Of a stretch of DNA of 64,000 nucleotides, positions 61,310 through 64,000 are shown piece after piece (position 1 is the stretch's first letter; every line of letters begins with the position of its first letter). A model generated the notes under the pieces. It had not been told where the DNA came from, searched no databases, and worked only from the letters and a program-made list of their open reading frames with translations. This DNA comes from Bacteroidota bacterium (GTDB lineage Bacteria > Bacteroidota > Bacteroidia > Bacteroidales > JAAUTT01). The position numbers and the translations under genes were made by a program. Where the stretch lies: contig JAEYWD010000033.1 of the NCBI GenBank assembly GCA_023429135.1, forward strand, positions 51,251 to 115,250. Direction: 5' to 3'.

Positions 61310-61948
61310 ATGAAAACAATTCGACTGATGATATTATTATTAATTTCAGGAAATTTGATTCTAAACGCTTCTCCTGAGGGAGATCCAAAAGCAGACTCCA
61401 AAACCAAAACTGTTGCAAAAAAGAAAACTGTACTTGTTGTAGGACTTAAAAAGGGGAACATCACTTCTAATTTTTACAGTCCCGAGGGAATTGCCGAAAA
61501 AACCTCCATTGCAGTAGATAGTCTTGAAGATGTGTTTAGCCGGAAAATAGTTGAAAGCATAAGCATGACAAACGAAAATGGGCTCAACATTATTCCTTTG
61601 ATGGTTAAAGCGAAGAATAATGTTCTGAGTAAAGTAAATTATCATTACGAAAATGATATCCTCGTTTCCGATCTGTCTGAATTGAGCGACAAGGATTTTG
61701 AATCATTAATGAGCCAATACAATGCCGATTATATTATGTTTATAGGTAACTACTATCTGAAATATGAAGGAGGCAGTAACCTTTTTCATATTATTAAATA
61801 TGAGGTGTACAATCGCAATAAGAAAAACATTATTTCGGACAAAGCCTTTTTTAATACCCCTGAATTAATGCCTTTGGCAAATTTCGAAAAAAAGTACGTG
61901 CGTTCCGGAAGCAGAATTAGTGAACAATTGCAGAAAGCCACTAACTGA
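61310..61948 (+). CDS. Unrecognised exported protein
   Basis: A 212-residue protein with a signal peptide (LMILLLISGNLILNAS) and no recognised family. The mature part has a Lys-rich linker (KADSKTKTVAKKKT), a strand VLVVGLKKGNI, then alternating helices and strands with QYNADYIMFIGNYYLKYEGG and a C-terminal basic helix. The layout (a strand, GLKKG, then a YIMFIGNY strand) resembles periplasmic proteins with a small alpha/beta fold, but nothing more can be said. The ATG at 61310 is preferred over an upstream TTG because it starts the signal peptide. The gene begins 80 bp after the regulator gene and ends just before a family D repeat, whose T-tract can terminate it. Confidence 0.65.
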   Translation: MKTIRLMILLLISGNLILNASPEGDPKADSKTKTVAKKKTVLVVGLKKGNITSNFYSPEGIAEKTSIAVDSLEDVFSRKIVESISMTNENGLNIIPLMVKAKNNVLSKVNYHYENDILVSDLSELSDKDFESLMSQYNADYIMFIGNYYLKYEGGSNLFHIIKYEVYNRNKKNIISDKAFFNTPELMPLANFEKKYVRSGSRISEQLQKATN

Positions 61949-61983
61949 AGCATTTCTTTTCAATATCCATATATCCCTCACGA

Positions 61984-62090
61984 GGCTGTGTGAAAAGTGC
62001 CGGACACTGAGCCTGTCGAAGTGTAATCTTGCTGATTTACAATGAGGTTTCGACATGCTCAACCTCCGGTTATGGACTAATTACACAGCC
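61984..62090. repeat. Dispersed palindromic repeat, family D, copy 2
   Basis: A 107-bp element that is the reverse complement of the copy at 28053-28144, about 90% identical by eye apart from ~15 extra bases near the centre (around GTAATCTTGCTGATTTAC). The ends are GGCTGTGTGAAAA and TTACACAGCC. TCTTTTTTTT follows directly, so it would function as a terminator for the preceding gene. Confidence 0.8.
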
Positions 62091-62146
62091 TCTTTTTTTT
62101 GATAGTAAAACCAAAAACCTTCTGTATATTGTTTTATCGATGAATA

Positions 62147-62186
62147 TTTAAGATTAGATTAAGATAATCATCTTGATTTATTTTTA
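62147..62186 (+). promoter_or_regulatory. 11-bp direct repeat and promoter-like box upstream of the coiled-coil gene
   Basis: TTTAAGATTAG (62147-62157) is followed directly by ATTAAGATAAT (62158-62168). TATTTTTA (62179-62186) differs from TAnnTTTG in one base. The repeat matches those at 44250 and 49053. Confidence 0.5.
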
Positions 62187-62226
62187 TGTTTACCTGCAAC
62201 AGTTCTTCAATAACCTGGAAATCATT

Positions 62227-62991
62227 ATGGAAAAAGTACACTTGCTATCAAAAAGGATTGAAAATCATGAAAGTGTAATCGCTACACTCCAAAAAAACAA
62301 CCATCTCACAAGTTATTCAGCTTTTAATAAAAGCCTATTTAAATTAACTGAAAATGCAACTGAACTTGAAAAATTAAATCAGACGCTTAATCAACCTGTT
62401 GAACCTATTTTCGCTAAAAAGGATTTTCAGAAACAAAGCCTTGTATTTCAATATAAACACCTTGTTGGAATTTTGAATCTTATATTTGGGAAAGATCATA
62501 AAAAAACCAAAAAACTTCAACTCTCCGATAAAAAACTTGAAACTGTCGAAGACAGGCAATTATTAATAGTCGCTCATAATACAGCCATTCTCATTAAAAA
62601 AATAGGCGGATTACCGGAGGATACTTTCGAAAAGAAATCAGCCAAAGCCATTAACGCCAAACTGGAAAAAGCTAAAAAGCTATCGGAGGAATATGGATTG
62701 ACAGCCGAGAAAGTTCAGAAACTTGAAAATGCAATTATTCTTTTTACCAAAACTATGATTGAAGGCGAACTTGCTGCGAAAGAGCAAGAAAAGACAATAA
62801 GAAGAATTAAAAAGCTGCTCGACCGGAATGAAGATATTTTTAAAAGTAAAACGGATAAGTTTGTTGAACTTTATGAGAAACCTGAAAGTAGCTTTGTAAA
62901 ATTATACCAAAAAGTGCGGTTTGAAGAAGGAGAAGCTATTAAGGAAGAAAAGAGGGAAAAAAAGAAAAATGCGGTGATAAGGGAGTGGTAG
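62227..62991 (+). CDS. Unrecognised cytoplasmic coiled-coil protein
   Basis: A 254-residue, highly charged protein (Lys and Glu dominate) with heptad-like helices over most of its length (for example ~1-50, ~150-185 and ~195-235) and no signal peptide. I do not recognise a family. Short non-helical stretches (FAKKDFQKQSLVFQYKHLV, GGLPEDTFEKKSAKAINAK) might mark a small domain. The C-terminal tail is basic and repetitive (EEKREKKKNAVIREW). The ATG at 62227 is preferred; an in-frame TTG at 62173 would add 18 hydrophobic residues. A TTTAAGATTAG direct repeat lies 58 bp upstream, suggesting the same regulator as the TonB-dependent receptor at 44366. Confidence 0.6.
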   Translation: MEKVHLLSKRIENHESVIATLQKNNHLTSYSAFNKSLFKLTENATELEKLNQTLNQPVEPIFAKKDFQKQSLVFQYKHLVGILNLIFGKDHKKTKKLQLSDKKLETVEDRQLLIVAHNTAILIKKIGGLPEDTFEKKSAKAINAKLEKAKKLSEEYGLTAEKVQKLENAIILFTKTMIEGELAAKEQEKTIRRIKKLLDRNEDIFKSKTDKFVELYEKPESSFVKLYQKVRFEEGEAIKEEKREKKKNAVIREW

Positions 62992-63311
62992 TCAAGAAAG
63001 TAATAGATTAAGAACCTTATTTCTAACCACTACTGTCCCGACCTTAAGGATAAAACGAATAGATTTACCTGCTTTGAGATCGCTTCGCTAAAGTTACTTT
63101 GATTATACCAGTATTTAAGCAATAAGCATGAAGTTAACTATTGCTTAGAGCGTTAGATGTGTGTGGCGTCCGGGTAAATCCGCCGAAGGGTTATATGAAG
63201 TTTTCACGAATTAAGAGAAAATTAGAGGTAAATTTTCATTTAATCGAAGTTTGCAAATTTGAAAAGTACAGAGTTAAATTTTTATGATTGACGGTTATTT
63301 ATCGATGAAAA
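62992..63311. other. Non-coding gap between convergent genes
   Basis: No gene is seen. The hairpin TAAGCAAT (63116-63123) / ATTGCTTA (63140-63147) lies in the middle and may end transcription of the regulator gene from the right. The rest shows no structure I can name. Confidence 0.45.
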
Positions 63312-63998
63312 TTAACTCACTCCGAATCTATACCCTATTCCCGATTCGGTATTCAGGAGCTTAGGTCTGGTTGGTTCGTCTTCTATTTTCTTTCGGAGCT
63401 GGGCCATAAAAACCCTTAAGTATTGTGTTTGTTCAACATATCCTTGTCCCCAGATTTCCTTCAGGATAAACTGGTGGGTAAGCACCCGTCCTTCATTCTT
63501 CGCCAGGAGTGTTAAGAGGGAATATTCAGTTGAAGTTAATTTAACCATTTCTCCATTTTTACGAACCAAATGATTGGAAAGGTCAATAGATAAATTTCCA
63601 TAAGTAAGGCAGGGATTATTGTTATCACCCTGAATTTGCCTAATAGCGACTCTTATGCGTGCCAAAAGTTCGCCCGTTCGGAAGGGTTTTGTAAGATAAT
63701 CGTTAGCACCGTTATCCAGAGCTTTGATGATGTCTTCCTCCTGGTTACGCACAGAAAGGATAATAATGGGCTTCTGGAACCATTCTCTTAGTTTCTTTAA
63801 AACCTGAAATCCATCCATATCCGGTAGTCCCAGGTCAAGTATTATAAGCACCGGATGCATAGTTGCAGCCTGAACCAAACCTTCTTTGGCTGTAGATGCT
63901 TCAAGGATATTGTATCCCTGTGCCGAGAGCGTTATCTCCAACAACCTGCGGATCTGGGTTTCATCATCGATGATAAGGATGGAATCTGTATTAGTCAT
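63312..63998 (-). CDS. kdpE: KdpE-type response regulator
   Basis: A 228-residue OmpR-family regulator whose best match is KdpE, controller of the high-affinity potassium ATPase Kdp. Receiver: IIDDETQIRRLLEITLSAQGY, phosphoacceptor Asp in ILDLGLPDMDG, ILSVRNQE and LTKPFRTGE. Effector: the KdpE-like LTSTEYSLLTLL, WGQGYVEQTQYLRVFM, AQLRKKIEDEPTRPKLLNTESGIGYR. The QTQYLRVFMAQLRKKIE segment is characteristic of the KdpE branch. The gene is complete within the window (ATG at 63996-63998). Its usual partners (kdpD kinase, kdpFABC) would lie to the right, outside the window. Confidence 0.9.
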   Translation of the reverse strand: MTNTDSILIIDDETQIRRLLEITLSAQGYNILEASTAKEGLVQAATMHPVLIILDLGLPDMDGFQVLKKLREWFQKPIIILSVRNQEEDIIKALDNGANDYLTKPFRTGELLARIRVAIRQIQGDNNNPCLTYGNLSIDLSNHLVRKNGEMVKLTSTEYSLLTLLAKNEGRVLTHQFILKEIWGQGYVEQTQYLRVFMAQLRKKIEDEPTRPKLLNTESGIGYRFGVS

Positions 63999-64000
63999 AA

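Noticed and set aside
1..64000. tRNA, rRNA, prophage, insertion sequence or integron
   Set aside because: No cloverleaf, rRNA core sequence, transposase, integrase or phage gene was recognised on either strand.

Overview
The window comes from a member of the Bacteroidota, most like a Bacteroidia/Marinilabiliales-type environmental or fermentative species. The evidence is SusC/SusD pairs, type IX secretion (T9SS) C-terminal sorting domains on secreted enzymes, a giant SprB-like adhesin paired with a PorP/SprF protein, surface lipoproteins with acidic residues after the lipobox cysteine, and promoters of the TAnnTTTG (-7) type. No rRNA, tRNA, CRISPR array or transposase was seen.

Layout. (1) 1-6639: the end of an unrecognised gene, then a tight three-gene operon of secreted clan GH-A glycoside hydrolases (GH51/39-like, GH5, GH44-like), each ending in a T9SS sorting domain. 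(2) 6879-9090: a stand-alone LarA-type nickel hydroxyacid racemase on the minus strand and an exported NIPSNAP protein. (3) 9532-25688: a 5,050-residue adhesin built from three large tandem-repeat families, PKD domains and a type B sorting domain, followed by its PorP/SprF partner. (4) 25867-28025: a Fur/Zur regulator, a methyltransferase and a COG0523 metallochaperone GTPase in one operon with an apparent autoregulatory site. (5) 28174-36940: a hexuronate/sugar-acid locus: uxaE on the minus strand, divergent from lacI-type regulator, SDR-type uxuB, PfkB sugar-acid kinase, a second LarA-type enzyme, pdxB-like dehydrogenase and gnd. No mannonate dehydratase gene is present in the window, so a mannonate-to-gluconate epimerase route is possible. 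(6) 37241-43840: an unknown secreted protein, isoaspartyl peptidase, sialate O-acetylesterase, an orphan PhoB-like response regulator and a patatin-like lipase. (7) 44366-50388: a TonB-dependent receptor with a beta-helix surface lipoprotein, small exported proteins and a methyltransferase. (8) 50682-60315 (minus): a phosphonate locus made of SusC, SusD, PhnX, an OPA-type MFS permease, an N-terminal remnant resembling a PbfA-type PLP enzyme, an alkaline-phosphatase-superfamily hydrolase and PhnW. It is divergent from a second PhoB-like regulator. (9) 61310-63998: two uncharacterised proteins and a KdpE-type regulator at the right edge.

The most interesting system is region 8. A SusCD outer-membrane importer sits with a complete 2-aminoethylphosphonate pathway (PhnW: AEP to phosphonoacetaldehyde; PhnX: to acetaldehyde and phosphate). 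The susC promoter shares a gap-free 39-bp architecture (two 11-bp direct repeats, a 9-bp spacer and an identical TAGTTTTG box) with the promoter of the orphan PhoB-like regulator 18 kb away. This points to a phosphate-starvation regulon controlling SusCD-dependent acquisition of phosphonates or phosphonate-decorated glycans or lipids. A second 11-bp direct repeat (TTTAAGRTTA type) precedes three further genes, including the TonB-dependent receptor.

Intergenic regions are rich in dispersed palindromic repeats of at least four families. One has been incorporated in frame into the C-terminus of a coding sequence.
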